Both the position numbers and the translations under genes were made by a program. Under the pieces are notes generated by a model, which worked only from the letters and a program-made list of their open reading frames with translations, did no database searches and was not told the DNA's origin. This document shows, one piece after another, positions 47,830-59,864 of a stretch of DNA of 64,000 nucleotides. Numbering within the stretch: position 1 is the first letter of the stretch; every line of letters starts with the position of its first letter. The stretch covers positions 65,616,600 to 65,680,599 of the forward strand of contig NC_083602.1 of assembly GCF_029168945.1 (NCBI RefSeq), written 5' to 3'. Source of the DNA: Cannabis sativa (lineage: Eukaryota > Streptophyta > Magnoliopsida > Rosales > Cannabaceae).

Positions 47830-48206
47830 TACTCGCACTGTAATTATACCTAGCCAATTTATTTTGATAAATGTTCTAAGTATAGGGGGTATAGCCTACC
47901 ATAGAACCACTTTGTACTATTGATTATTGTTATAATGAAAATTTTATTGAATTCTCGAAAGTTAAAATTTTTTGCGAGTTTTAGCATTTTTAAGTTATTA
48001 CACCAAGCTATAATAATATTGTGAAATAGATTAAACAAGTCTGTAAAATATGCGAGTACCCCAGTACTTCTTAAAGAAGACAGATATATATTGTTTAAAA
48101 CAAAAAGAAAGCAAGTTGAAATTTGTCCCAAGTACAAAACGCGAGTACTCGTGTACCGCTAAAAGGTTCGATAATTAATAATAATAATAATAAAAACTTG
48201 GATAAA
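47830..48206. other. Element F spacer between integrase and the antisense gene
   Basis: AT-rich, no frame recognised. A short (ATA)n microsatellite lies at about 48175-48193. It would serve as the 3' end of both the sense pol and the antisense transcripts. Confidence 0.5.
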
Positions 48207-49000
48207 TTAAGAAGTTGGAGCAGTAGAGTCATCTACGACCTTGTTGGCAGCTCCATCAACGACTTCCTCCGTATCAGCAGTCTCCGCTTCCTTAGGAAAA
48301 AGGTTTCCTCCGCATCCTTGAGTTTGAGTAGGCGACATGGCGCAAAAAGCCTCCGCCATCTCAGTTGCTTCCGCTCCAAGAACGAAGAAGTTAAAGTCTG
48401 GCATTTTGGATAAGGTCGTATAAATATAGTCAGAAACAGCTTGTTCGTACTGTTTCTTCCCATTTTCCTTTTCAATCTCCAGATCGCGAGTTAATTCCTT
48501 AACCCGCGACTGAGAAAGGTTGGCCTTATTCTCCGCCTGCTCTTTGGCTTTTTGGAGGTTCTCGATGTCCTTTTCCCTAGAAGTCGCATCTTGCTTCATC
48601 TTCCTCATGTTCTCCTGAAGAAGAGTGTTTTGCTTCTTTAAAAGGTTGATTTCTTTGGAGCCAGGGACGAATGCCCTCGAGAACACGGTCATGAACTGCG
48701 TGGCCAGTTCTGCAGAAAGTGACATCATTTCCTCGGCGGGAACTGCCTCGACCTTCGACACGAACTCATCACTCACGAATCTATCTTGGAGGGTCACAAA
48801 GTCGCGAGCCCTAACGGCAAGGTCGATCATGACTTTCTTCCCCTTGTCTTTAGCAGGTCTGACCTGCTTCTTGGAAGAGTCAGCTGCGGGAGTTGCGACG
48901 ACTTCACTCTTCCTCTTCTGCGGGATGATAGGAGATGTCGTCACAGTTCCAGCCTTAGGTTTTCGGTTGAGGACTGGAGCTTGCTTCAGGAAAGTCATCT
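48207..49000 (-). CDS. Element F antisense gene, last exon (coiled-coil protein)
   Basis: A 264-codon frame on the strand opposite to gag-pol. The N-terminal half has basic and Lys-rich stretches (PQKRKSE, KDKGKKV), a possible nuclear signal. A long coiled coil follows, rich in Lys/Glu/Gln (from LLKKQNTLLQENMRKM to EKENGKKQYEQAV). The tail has an acidic end. The upstream border fits a splice acceptor (ctttgcag then AGATGACTTTC), giving the join PTS-E-MTFLKQ with the exon at 49072. Antisense genes between integrase and 3' LTR are known in Tat/Grande-type elements. The product's function is unknown; the frame here is intact. Confidence 0.65.
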
Positions 49001-49071
49001 CTGCAAAGATAAGCACTAAGATAAGTATAAATCCATGTTATGTAATATTCCAAGTATACTCGATGTCTTAC

Positions 49072-49307
49072 CTGATGTTGGTCGTGAGGTTTGTTTGGAT
49101 AGACGCTTGTCTATTCTCTCCTTTTGTTTCTCAGAGGGTTCCTTGTACACTGGTTCTCGATGAAGGCTGGCGTCCTCGGGGATTAGCTAATGTTCTCGCA
49201 GCTTTATAGTTGTGCACAACAATCGCCAATCGTGATCTTGAACGGGTAGGCTACCAAGAACTTTAGCAACTTCTTTGCGAGTGGGATTCAGAACAGGTCG
49301 AGTTGGT
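49072..49307 (-). pseudogene. Element F antisense gene, probable middle exon
   Basis: On the minus strand the frame reads RPVLNPTRKEVAKVLGSLPV...LLCTTIKLREH, a stop, then LIPEDASLHREPVYKEPSEKQKERIDKRL. It ends at a consensus donor (ACATCAG then GTAAGA at 49071-49066). The 71-bp intron to the last exon has a good acceptor. The upstream acceptor (caaatag) is plausible, but the phase with the first exon does not match by my reading, so either the border is wrong or a base was lost. Confidence 0.45.
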
Positions 49308-49391
49308 CTATTTGCGATCAATGAGAAATAAACATTAACGACTTCATAAGGTAACACAAATATAAACTAAGTGTTTAGATATGCGACGTAC

Positions 49392-50287
49392 TAGGTCGAC
49401 AGTTGAAATCTGTCCTAACCCTTGGTACTTTGAATACATAAAACCACTTAGATTTCTAATCCCCCATATTGGAAACCATGCCCCATTGATTTCAGAAGTG
49501 GCCCACTTACTGAAGCAGTAGAAACCATTGTCGTGACCCACACTTTTTATATCATAAAAATAACAGAAATCCTCCATTGAGGGCTCCCTCTGAGTATATT
49601 CCATATACATCGCATAAAACCCTAAGGCTATGCGATAGCTATTAGGGGTTAATTGGAAGGAAGAGACGTCATAGCGTCTGAGGATAGCTTTTATGAAAGG
49701 GTGAAAGGGTATCGAAACCCCACATCGAAGAATGGGAACTGAAATAACCACATCCTCTCTAGGGATAATCGCAGGATTGGTGAAAGGAAGATGAGGCCTT
49801 TTGGATGCCCGAGGATGTATGGTTGCGAGTCGCAACAAATTCAACCTCGTGAATGTATGGAGGTCTGATTTGGTAACTCGCGAGACCAGGTCCTCACATG
49901 AAAAAGGTTTGTTCAGCTGGGTGTTGTCAACCGAATCTGTCTCGCTTCCCTCGGCATTCTCTTCTTCCCCTAACTTGCGATCAGGAACCTCCCAATCTTC
50001 CCCCATCTCCTCGACTTCGATGTCAGGGGCATGCCCCGAATGGGTAAGATTCTCTCGGGCGGACACCGTGGATTCACTATCGCGAATCTCGATTGTCCCA
50101 GGTTCAGCGAGTTCCTGAACCATCCTCTCTATCCGTCAGAAGATAGTGGACCCAAACCCACAGCTCTGGCAACAGGAACTTCCTCCTCAGAGATCGAGGT
50201 TGGTATGAAGTTGTCGCTCTTATTCTGTTTGTCAATGAAAGCCCCACCTCTTAAGTCGAGCATCTGACTGTCTGACAGGTCGCTCAT
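49392..50287 (-). pseudogene. Element F antisense gene, first exon (plant 'gypsy-type transposon' domain)
   Basis: The ATG at 50287 (MSDLSDSQMLDLRGG) starts a frame that shifts once near 50140. The second frame (from MVQELAEP at 50123) carries an acidic region and then the domain often annotated as 'putative plant transposon protein / gypsy type': 'VPILRCGVSIPFHPFIKAILRRYDVSSFQLTPNSYRIALGF' in part, with 'MEDFCYFYDIKS' and 'WATSEINGAWFPIWGIRN'. A donor-like GTACGT follows at 49391-49386. The domain is found in antisense genes of Tat-lineage elements; despite its name it has no known transposase activity. Confidence 0.65.
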
Positions 50288-50716
50288 CTGAAAGATAGAA
50301 GATCTTTTCAGTGTGGTGCAAGTGCGAGAATAACATAAGAGACCTCACCCGTATAAAAGAAATTTAGAAAATATGGAGGTCTAACCCTTTCAAGGTGGAA
50401 GTCTCAAAAAATGGCTGGGAGTTTTCCAGTGACCCAAGAGGCGTGCATTTCTAAGCATGACCATAGAGTCACTGGGACATACTCACCCTTTTGAGAAAAT
50501 TTGGTCAATCAAAACATGCGACTAAGAAAGCAAGAAAAGCGAAAATTGGCTGCATGTCGCGAATGGCTGGGTGTATCACAGTAACCCACGGAGTATGCAT
50601 ACGCTCGCATAAACATTGGGATACGGTGACACACCCACCATTCGAAGGACTCAACTAATATTCGCAACAAATACATATGTAAATCAAAAGGCTAAAATAA
50701 ACCCTAAGTTCTAAAC
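50288..50716. promoter_or_regulatory. Upstream region of the antisense gene with two stem-loop units
   Basis: Two related units of about 78 bp lie at 50412-50488 and 50564-50642. Each starts tggctggg and has inverted repeats. Unit 2 has arms of 22 bases (50567-50588 and 50617-50638) with four mismatches. Unit 1 has CCAGTGAC (50426-50433) and GTCACTGG (50468-50475). The region ends where LTR G begins. Promoter or untranslated-exon function is inference. Confidence 0.5.
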
Positions 50717-52620
50717 TGTTGGAAATTATTTTACCAGGATCTTAGATCTACTCACAAGTATATTGATTAACACCCTAAATATGAGCTTCTAAAACGATTA
50801 TAAAATTAAACACATATAAAGTATGAGAAACCTTACAGTGGGTGCAGCGGAATATTATGTCTCCTTCCGTTCAGATCTCTAACCCTTGTATCCTTTCTGT
50901 CGCAGAGTATTATCAAGATCTGAACCTGGATCTCTTTTCCTCCTTCCTTTAATGGTGAATCTCCTTCTTGTTGAATGTCTTTCTTCACGATCTTCCTCAC
51001 TATGATTGAGGTACTACTTGCTGTGTGTGGGCACTACTCTATCACTAAGAGGTTCGAAATATTCAAGGAAGAAGAAGGAGGTGAAGGTGGCGGCTAGGTA
51101 TAGAGAGAAAAGGCTCAGGTTTTTCTCTGAAGGAAACAAGATGTGAAAGTCTATTTTTCCTGAAGCCATCACTATCTATTTATAGCATACCACATAGGGT
51201 TAGGTTTGAATTATTTGGCATTAAAATAATAAAAATATCAGATGATAAACCCTACAAAGGTGGCCGGCCATGGGATATTGGATTCGGGCCTCACTTTTGC
51301 AATTTTGTTGTTTTATCATTTCTGAATCTCATTTTCTCAAAAATGCCAATTTTCAAATTCAACCATTTAAATGCCAATTCTAACTATTTAATAACTAAAT
51401 AATTATTAAATAATATTGTCATTTATCATATTTATTAATTGGACCATACAAAGTATCTTAATTAACAAATATGCCCTAAAAACTCTTTCTTTACAATTTC
51501 GCCCTTACTTAGTGAAAAATTCACAAATAGACATAGTCTAATTTGAGAATTATAATTGATTAATCAAAACCAATTAAATGATTCTTACAAGTAATATTGT
51601 CTCAACTAGTGGGGGGACCATGGGTCTATATATCCGAGCTTCCAATAAGCAGATCAAGAATTTATAACCTAAATTCACTGACTTATTAATTCTTCGTTGA
51701 ATCCACGCATAGAACTTAGAATTGCACTCCCAGTATATAGAACGCTCTATATGTTCCACCATATAGACACGTCATTAGTTATCCATTGTTATAATCCTAA
51801 TTTGATCAATTATCCTCTATATAGATGATCTACACTGTAAAGGGACTAAATTACCGTGACACCCTACAATATATTTTATCCTTAAAATACTTAACCCCGT
51901 ATAAATGATAATTCAGCTATGTGAAATGAGTACTCCACCATTTATTTTCGTTTGGTCAAGCTCGAAGGAAACCATCCTTTACTTTCTATTCGCCAGATAG
52001 AAGCTATAGATTCCATATTTATGTTAGCGCTCCCACTCAATTGCACTACCGTGTTCCCAAAATGTACGTATCACCCTAACCCAAAAGTAGGCTTAACTAA
52101 CAAATCAAAGAACACGAATAACACTCTTGAGATTGAGCCTAATTATATCAGGATTGAGATCATTTGATCTAGGATCAACTAGGCGATATTGACTTGAATA
52201 GATATTACGCTAAGTTTAATAAATCTAAGTCAAAGTTCAATATCGGTCCCTTCCGATGCATACTCCATGCACCCAAACCTGAGCTTTACTATAACCAATG
52301 GTCTAGAAAGAACATAGAATTTCTCCAAATGCAAGTAAACTCTGTTGTAGATTATCATATCAGTAAAACCCTGTGTCTAATAAATCTAGGAAACTTTATT
52401 CACATAGTCATGTTTACTTTCCAACGTGTTGACAACACAATAAACAGGATCAAGTATGTGAAAAGGGTTTCAGATGAATTTATAAATCAAATAGACAAGC
52501 AATTGATAACATGAACCAAAACATACAAATGAATGAAAAAAATACTTCTATTTCTTTATTGATATTGAATTAAATGGATTACATTGAAATGGAGTTTCAT
52601 TTAGGGCATAAAACCCAACA
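50717..52620 (-). repeat. Element G: solo copia LTR in reverse orientation
   Basis: The LTR is 1,904 bp, complete at both ends, with a minus-strand TATAAATA at 51177-51184. There is no primer binding site to its left and no internal region, so it is a solo LTR. Its first 150 bases (after reverse complement) match the 3' LTR of H better than those of E or C, so it belongs to the H subfamily. Flanks taaac and taagt show no duplication. Confidence 0.85.
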
Positions 52621-54086
52621 TAAGTTGATCCTAGATCAAATGATCTTAACCCTGTTATGATTAAGCTCAATCTCAAGAGGTTATTCGTGTTCTTTGATTT
52701 GTTAGTTAAGCCTACTTTTGGGTCAGGGTGATACGTACATTTTGGGAACACGGTAGTGCAATTGAGTGGGAGCGCTAACATAAACATGGAATCTGTAGCT
52801 TCTATCTGGCGAATAGTAAGTAAAGGATGATCTCCTTCGAGCTTGACCAAACGAAAATAAATGGTGGAGTACTCATTTCACATAAGCTGAAATATCATTT
52901 ATACGGGGTTAAGTGTTTCAAGGATAAAATATATTGTAGGGTGTAACGGTAATCTAATCCCTTTACAGTGTAGATCATTCATATAGAGGATCATTGATCA
53001 AATTAGGATTATAACAATGGATAACTAATGATGTGTCTATATAGTGGAACATATAGAGCATTCTATATACTGAGAGTGCAATTCTAAGTTCTATGCGTGG
53101 ATTCAACGAAGAATTAATAAGTCAGTGAATTTAGGTTATAAATTCTTGATCTGCTTATTGGAAGCTTGGTTATATAGACCCATGGTCCCCCCACTAGTTG
53201 AGATAATATTGCTTGTAAGACTCATATAATTGGTTTTGATTAATCAATTATAATTCTCAAATTAGACTATGTCTATTTGTGAATTTTTCACTAAGTAAGG
53301 GCGAAATTGTAAAGAAAGAGTTTTTAGGGCATATTTGTTAATTATGATACTTTGTATGGTTCAATTAATAAATATGATAAATGACAATATTATTTAATAA
53401 TTATTTATAGTTATTAAATAGTTAGGATTGGCATTTAAATGGTTGAATTTGAAAATTGGCATTTTTGAGAAAATGAGATGCAGAAATGATAAAATTGCAA
53501 AATTGCAAAAAGTGAGGCCCAAATCTACATTGCCTAGGCCGGCCACTTTTATAGGGTTTATCATCTGATATTTTCATTATTTTAATGCCAAATAATTCAA
53601 ACCTAACCCTAGTGGAATCCTATAAATGGATAGTGAAGGCTTCAGGAAAATTACACTTTTCACATCTGATTTCCTTCAGAGAAAACCTGAGCCTTCTCTT
53701 CTAAACCCTAGCCGCCACCTATACTCTTCTTCTTCTCTCTTGATTTTCGAACCACTTAGTGTTAGAGTAGTGCCCACACACAGCAAGTGATACCTCAATC
53801 ATAGTGAGGAAGATCGTGAAGAAAGACATTCAACAAGAAGGAGTTTTCATCACTAAAGAAGGAGAGAAAGAGATCCAGGTTTAGATCTTGATAATACTCT
53901 TTGACAGAAAGGATACAAGGGTTAGAGATCTGAACGGAAGGAGACATATTATTTCGCTGCACCCAATGTAAGGTTTCTCATACTTTATATGTGTTTATTT
54001 CATAATCGTTTTATAAGTTCATATTTAGGGTGTTAATCAACATACTTGTGAGTAGATCTAAGATCCTGGTAAAATAATTTCCAACA
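52621..54086 (+). repeat. Element H 5' LTR, first 440 bp missing
   Basis: The LTR begins at the family position taagttgatcctagatc and runs to ttccaaca, 1,466 bp. TATAAATG at 53621-53628. The missing part is replaced by LTR G in opposite orientation, giving an inverted LTR pair without spacer. Confidence 0.87.
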
Positions 54087-54088
54087 AC

Positions 54089-54101
54089 TGGTATTAGAGT
54101 C
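54089..54101 (+). promoter_or_regulatory. Primer binding site of element H, mutated
   Basis: TGGTATTAGAGTC differs from TGGTATCAGAGCC by two C-to-T changes. Confidence 0.75.
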
Positions 54102-56822
54102 ATGGTAATTGATTTGCTTGCAAGAAATTTGGACTTAAAATGATTTGTTTGATGTTTTGGATGGTATCATGTTGTTTTGTGTGTTGTATGATGATTGATT
54201 GATGTTTGTGAATTTTCGTGAAAAATGATTAAATATCTATTTCTGGAATTATTTTTAATGGATAGTATGGAAAACATTAAGCAATTTACTTTTTTACAGA
54301 ACTCAATTTCGATTTAATTTGAATTAGTTATGATTTTTTGAAGTTTCGAAAAATATCAGGGTGACATCACTCACACACGCGCGCGCGGATGGCCTATTTC
54401 CTTGGCCAGACGCGTGTTAGGACAAGTTTTGTTCGAAGAACACGCGCATGGGGTGTCTGAAACCCCATTCTGCGCGCGGAAATCCTGCTGGACTCCTCCA
54501 GCACCGAGCTTGCTCGGCTGTGCACCCTCTTTCATTTTTCTTCGATTTTTCATGCTATTTCATGGATTTAACTTCCGATTTTTTGTGTAGTTTTGTATTT
54601 TGATTTTTACTTTTCAATTTTCAAATCTAATATCAGAAATAAATTAATTTGAATTTTTTAAATTTAATTTTAGATATTAGTGTAATTTGAATTTGAAAAC
54701 TAGTAAAAATCTATCTTTTTGCTTGATTTTATATCTTATTTTTAAATTTGATTATTTTATCTTATCTTTTAAATTTAAAGGTCAGATATTAAATATTTTT
54801 TAAATTTTTTGAAATATTTGACCTATTTAAATTTAAAATAAGATAACTATAACCATTTAATTTTAAATAGAAGTAAGATATTTTGCTAACCTTTTAAATT
54901 TTGTTATTTTTATTTAAATTATATTATAAAATCTGAAAAATATATTTTTTTTTATATTTAATTTATAAAATAACTTTAAAAATTTAAAAGGTAGTTAGCA
55001 ATTATTTTTGAAATTATATTTAGGTTAGTTGAAACCGAATTTTTCAAAAATTGTAGGTTTAATTTTAAATTTTTTTTATTATTTTATTTTTTAAAACCGA
55101 AATATTTTTTTTATTTAAATATTTTCGAAAATAATTATTTAAAATTAAATAAATCCTACATCCAACTATCCAATTCATCTTGTTGCAGGAGTATGTGTTT
55201 TAGCTTGTATGTAAGTTTTATAAAACCTATTATTGCTTGATTGCAAATAGCCATGGTTAACTAGTTGACAGATCCAATGATCTAATTTTAACACATGGTT
55301 CAATTGGTCAAGTAAATAATTTGTAACAGGTAAATTTTACAACCTTCTTTCATCTGTGTATGACTTAGCAACATGATAGGATCCATCCAAATGTGTGCCT
55401 GTGTGAGCCTATATGTTTAATTTTGTTATAGATGCATATAGGTTGTTGTTGCTAAATAAAATATCATAGTTTTTGATAGATTTTATTTAGGTCCATTTAG
55501 TTTTTGGGCCTATTCAATTAATAACAGTTGTTCATTTTAAGGTTAAATTCCTCTCTTTTGGGCCTTGTGTGAGAGTTGGGAGCCATAGTAGTGGGTACGA
55601 CATACTGAACCCAGCACCCCTCACATGAACTACCCCAATTGTGAAGGCACATTTGCCTGATTTGGACAACTGTACTAGGTTAATTAAATTAGTTTAACCT
55701 AATAAAATTGATTAGCAACATAATTAATTTCATTTATTTTGAAATTAATTTAAGAAAAACCATAGTTTAAAGAATTATATTCTAAGCTAAACTATATGTA
55801 TTTTCTTGTATTTAATTAAATATAAAATTATAACCAACTAGATTCTTTCTCAAGCTTAATTTAGATTTTTCATTAAATATTCCTATTTAAGTTGAAAATT
55901 AGTTATCTCAAACTAATCAACTTAAATCTGAATATCTTTTGAATTTCAAATTTTAAAATTAAGTTGGGGAATTTTAGGAATTGGTTATTAAGATTCTTTA
56001 GATATTTTTTAAGTTGATATTTTTTTTAAATATTAACTTAAAATGGAATATTTTCAAATTAAATGGTTACAACTTAATTTTATATTTAATTAAATCTAAT
56101 TTGAAAGATATTTAAGTTGATTTTTTAGATTCTTCTAAAACAACTTAAACAAGATATTTTCAAATTTGTTCCATTATTTTCGAATTTAAATAATAATTGA
56201 AATTTAATTAAAGTTGATTTTTTATTTAAACCAACTTGAATTTGTAATTTTTCATTATTATAATACGGAATAAATGATTATACAAAATACATATTTTAAA
56301 ATAATGAGCTTTAATCAAGAGACATTCGATCTCCATTGTTAGTTTTACATAGCGTTTGTTTTAGTGAGTAATCCTCCCTAATGGAGGAACGTTCATTAGC
56401 AAGTTCGCACCGTTTAATCTCGAAAGATAAGTAGCTTTGTAAGTGTTTTATATGGTATGGATCACCCTAATGGTGGCGACCATATTTGACTTACAAAATA
56501 TGAAACAATGGTAGAAGCTCATAAGATAGAATTGCCTTGATTCTCGCCTAAACGGGACAACGCTGAATTCCAATCTTGATCTAATAAAAGGTTGCTAGAA
56601 TGATTATCATTTTAGATGAGTTGACAACTCTATTCAATGGATGATGCTTTGACTCTCGCCTAAACGGGACACTGTATCAGTTTGTTGAAAACCTTGGAAA
56701 ATAAACTATGTTAGATTTAGTATTTTTATAACATATGTGATTATTTGTTATTTTCTGAACATGTGTATGAATTTATGAACCAAAACCTTACTTCTGTTTT
56801 ATTGATGTGTTGTAGTGCCAAT
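54102..56822 (+). other. Element H leader
   Basis: Non-coding leader. The CpG-rich cassette at 54365-54525 contains TGGGGT-GTCTGA-ACCCCA-type pairing near 54449. The hairpin module is at 56330-56690, with TCCTCC-CTAAT-GGAGGA (56372-56388), CACC-CTAAT-GGTG (56463-56475) and two TCTCG-CCTAAA-CGGGA (56542-56557, 56654-56669). No host gene is seen. Confidence 0.75.
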
Positions 56823-57320
56823 ATGAATAACCCTGACCCCGATCCCCTCCCAGTTAATATCTTAGCAAAAGAACTCTATAGTGTGAAAATGCACCCTGGT
56901 AGTTGCATAAACTCGCACCTGTTGATGATGAATCTGAAGTTTCAAAAGGCAAATCTACTAGGAATTAATTTATCAAGAGAACAATGGGTCCAATTCATTC
57001 TTAATAGTCTTCCTCCGGAGTATAATGAATTTGTTGTTTCTTACATGATCAACAATTTCAACTCCTCCGACATGGACAAGCTCGAAGCAGAATTACGAGC
57101 CCATGAACGGAATCTGATTGCAATGGGTCCTCCTGGGTTTGCATATCTTAATCAGAGGAAAAGGATTAAGCATGAAAGCTCTATCAAAGCTGCTTCTTCA
57201 AGTACAATTATCAGACATAATCTTCTATGTTTGAATTGTAATGAAAAGAGACATCAAGAAGAACGATGTCCCCGGCTTCTAAACAATTCAAACGAAGGTA
57301 ATGCTTTTGTCTTTGAATAA
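56823..57320 (+). pseudogene. gag: Element H gag, lacking its N-terminal part
   Basis: The frame opens at 56823 (MNNPDPDPLPVN) and joins the gag core at 'AKELYSVKMHPGSCINSHL'. It aligns with residues from about 120 onward of the gag of A ('SLILNSL' with 'QFILNSLPPEYNEF'). About 100 residues of the N terminus are therefore missing. Near the end is a CCHC-type motif CLNCNEKRHQEERC with normal spacing but an Arg where Gly is usual. It ends at TAA 57318-57320; the protease follows in the same frame. Confidence 0.75.
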
Positions 57321-58004
57321 TGTGTTTTAGAGAACAATAAATCTGCTTGGATTGTTGATTCTGGGTCTACTAACCATGTATATTCTTTACTGCAGCTGCT
57401 TGAAACTTGGGAAAATCTGCTTCCAGAAGAGTTAAAGCTTAAAGTTGGTAATGGCGAGCTAGTGTTGGTCAAAGCTAGAGGAAAAGCCCGCATCAAGTTT
57501 CAACAAAGATTTTTAATTTTAGAAAATGTTTTATTTATTCCAAACTTTAGTAGAAACTTGATTAGTGTCTCATGTTTGCAAACACAATCTTATATATTGA
57601 ATTTTTCGAGTTCTAATTGTTCAATTTCTCGTAATGGATTTCAAATATGTGTTGCTTCCATGGAACAAGGGCTTTATGTTTTAAGACCAAATACACAAAT
57701 CTCACTAAACAGTGAACTTTTCAATGTAGTTAAACCTAGAATCCTCAAAAGAAAAGAGATTGATAATGATGATCAAACTTATCTATGGCATTTACGTTTA
57801 GGTCATATAGGCTTTGATAGACTCAATAGGCTAACCAAAGACGGTCCATTGAAAAATGTCATCTTAGGTGAATTGCCAGTATGCGAGTCCTGCCTGGAAG
57901 GAAAAATGACTAAACATTCTTTCTCTGCAAAGGGGGAGCGTGCCAAACAACCCCTAGGGTTAGTGCATTCTGATGTTTGCGGACCTCTGAATGTAAAAGC
58001 CTGA
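57321..58004 (+). pseudogene. pol: Element H protease and start of integrase
   Basis: In frame with gag after one stop. The protease motif WIVDSGSTNHV lies at about 57346 and the core 'LKVGNGELV' and 'ILENVLFIPNFSRNLISV' follow. The GAG-pre-integrase finger region has 'YLWHLRLGHIGFDRLNRL' and 'CESCLEGKMTKHSF' (HHCC), then the first integrase Asp in 'VHSDVCGPLNVKA'. A TGA at 58002-58004 ends the frame where CGA (Arg) is expected, a single C-to-T change. Without the stop the frame continues directly. Confidence 0.85.
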
Positions 58005-59063
58005 GGTGGTTATGAGTATTTCGTCACTTTCATTGACGATTACTCTAGATACAGTTTTCTTTACCTAATGCAAAAGAAATCTGAAACGTTTGAAAAGTTT
58101 CAAGAATTTCATGCTTTGGCTCAAAACCAATTAGGTAAAACATTAAAGATCTTGCGAACTGATAGGGGTGGAGAATATATGGATATGCAGTTCAAAGATC
58201 ATTTAATTGAACTTGGAATTGAATCCCAATACACTGCCCCAGGCACTCCACAACAAAATAGAGTCGCAGAAAGAAGAAATCGCAATCTTTTGGAAATGGT
58301 TAGGTCTATGCTGAGTTATTCAACTCTGTCTACGTCCTTCTGGGGATATGCTATACAGATGGCTAATGCCATTTTAAATGTTGTTCCATCTAAAGCACTC
58401 CCTAAGACACCCGTCAAACTTTGGAATGGTCGTACACCTAGTTTACGCCACTACAGAATTTGGGGGTGCCCTGCTCATGTCTTAAGAAAGAAAGAAGGCA
58501 AACTTGAATCACGAACTGAAGTGTGCATGTTTGTCGAAAATTCTAAAGAGACTAGGGGTGGACTATTTTATAGTCACAAGGATAACAAAGTGTTTGTTTC
58601 TACAAATGCTACTTTTCTTGAAGAAAACTATATTAAAGACAACAAACCGAAAAGTAAAGTTGTTTTAGAGGAAATGCTTTCAGATATAACTCCTTCCAAT
58701 GTTTCGTCCTCTTCCACTCAAGAAGAGGACAATCCCACTCCCTCAGTAGAACCTACTGAGAAAACTACTACCAAAGTTCCTGTTCAGAAGATCACCGCTC
58801 CTTGTCGTAGTGGGAGGGTTTCAACAAAACCAGCTCGTTATGGCTTGGATGGTGAAATCAATATGGTCGTTGGTGATGGTATTGAAGACGACCCATTAAC
58901 CTATAAACAGGCAATGGCTAGTCCGCAACGGAAACGATGGTCAGCCGGCATGAATTCAGAAATGGATTTCATGAAAAAGAACAAAGTCTGGGAATATGTA
59001 GACGCACCTGATGACTATCATCCAATTGGAATTAAATTGAACTTGGAATTGAATCCCAATTAA
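58005..59063 (+). pseudogene. pol: Element H integrase core and post-integrase region, first duplicated unit
   Basis: Continues in the same frame as the protease: 'GGYEYFVTFIDDYSRYSFLYLM', the second catalytic Asp in RTDRGGEYMD, 'PGTPQQNRVAERRNRNLLEM' with the Glu, then 'RIWGCPAHVL', 'KETRGGLFYS', 'VFVSTNATFLEE' and 'RVSTKPARYG'. After 'DDYHPIG' it jumps back to a copy of position 58205, which shifts the frame, and ends at 59061. Confidence 0.87.
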
Positions 59064-59864
59064 CCGCCCCTAGCACTCCACAGCAAAATGGAGTCGCAGA
59101 AAGAAGGAATCGCACGCTTTTGGAAATGTTTAGGTCCATGCTTAGTTATTCAACTCTACCTACGTCCTTCTGGGGATATGCAATTCAGATGGCAACCGAC
59201 ATTTTAAATGTTGTTCCATCTAAATCAATCCCTAAGACACCTTTAGAACTATGGAATGGTCGTACACCTAGTTTACGCCATTACAGAATCTGGGGGTGCC
59301 CTGCTCATGTCTTGAGAAAGAAAGAAGGCAAACTTGAATCACGAACTGAAGTTTGCATGTTTGTCGGAAATTCTAAAGAGACTAGAGGTAGACTATTTTA
59401 TAGTCGCAAGGATGATAAAGTGTTTGTTTCCACAAACGCCACTTTCCTTGAAGATGACTATATTAAGAATTTCAAACTACAAAGTAAAGTAGTGTTGGAG
59501 GAAATGCTTTCAGATATAAGTCCTTCCAATCTTCCGTCCTCTTCCACTCGAGAAGAGGACAATCCCACTCCCTCAGTTGAACCAACTGAGAAAACTACTG
59601 CTAAAGTTCTTGTTCAGAAGATCACCGCTCCTCTTCGTAGTGGGAGGGTTTCAACAAAACCAGCTCGTTATGGCTTGGATGGTGAAATCAATATGGTCGT
59701 TGGTGACGGTATTGATGACGACCCATTAACCTATAAACAGGCAATGGCTAGTCCACAACGGAAATGATGGTCAGCCGGCATGGATTCAGAAATGGATTCC
59801 ATGAAAAAGAACAAAGTCTGGGAATATGTAGACGCACCCGATGACTATCGTCCAATCGGAGGTA
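58205..59864 (+). repeat. 830-bp tandem duplication inside the pol of H
   Basis: 58205-59034 and 59035-59864 are direct repeats that both begin aattgaacttggaattgaat. Sampling the alignment by eye gives about 88% identity at the start and higher later. 830 is not a multiple of three, so the second unit is in another frame. Confidence 0.88.

Noticed and set aside
48175..48193. (ATA)n microsatellite
   Set aside because: Real but short and ordinary in AT-rich DNA; mentioned only in the spacer entry.
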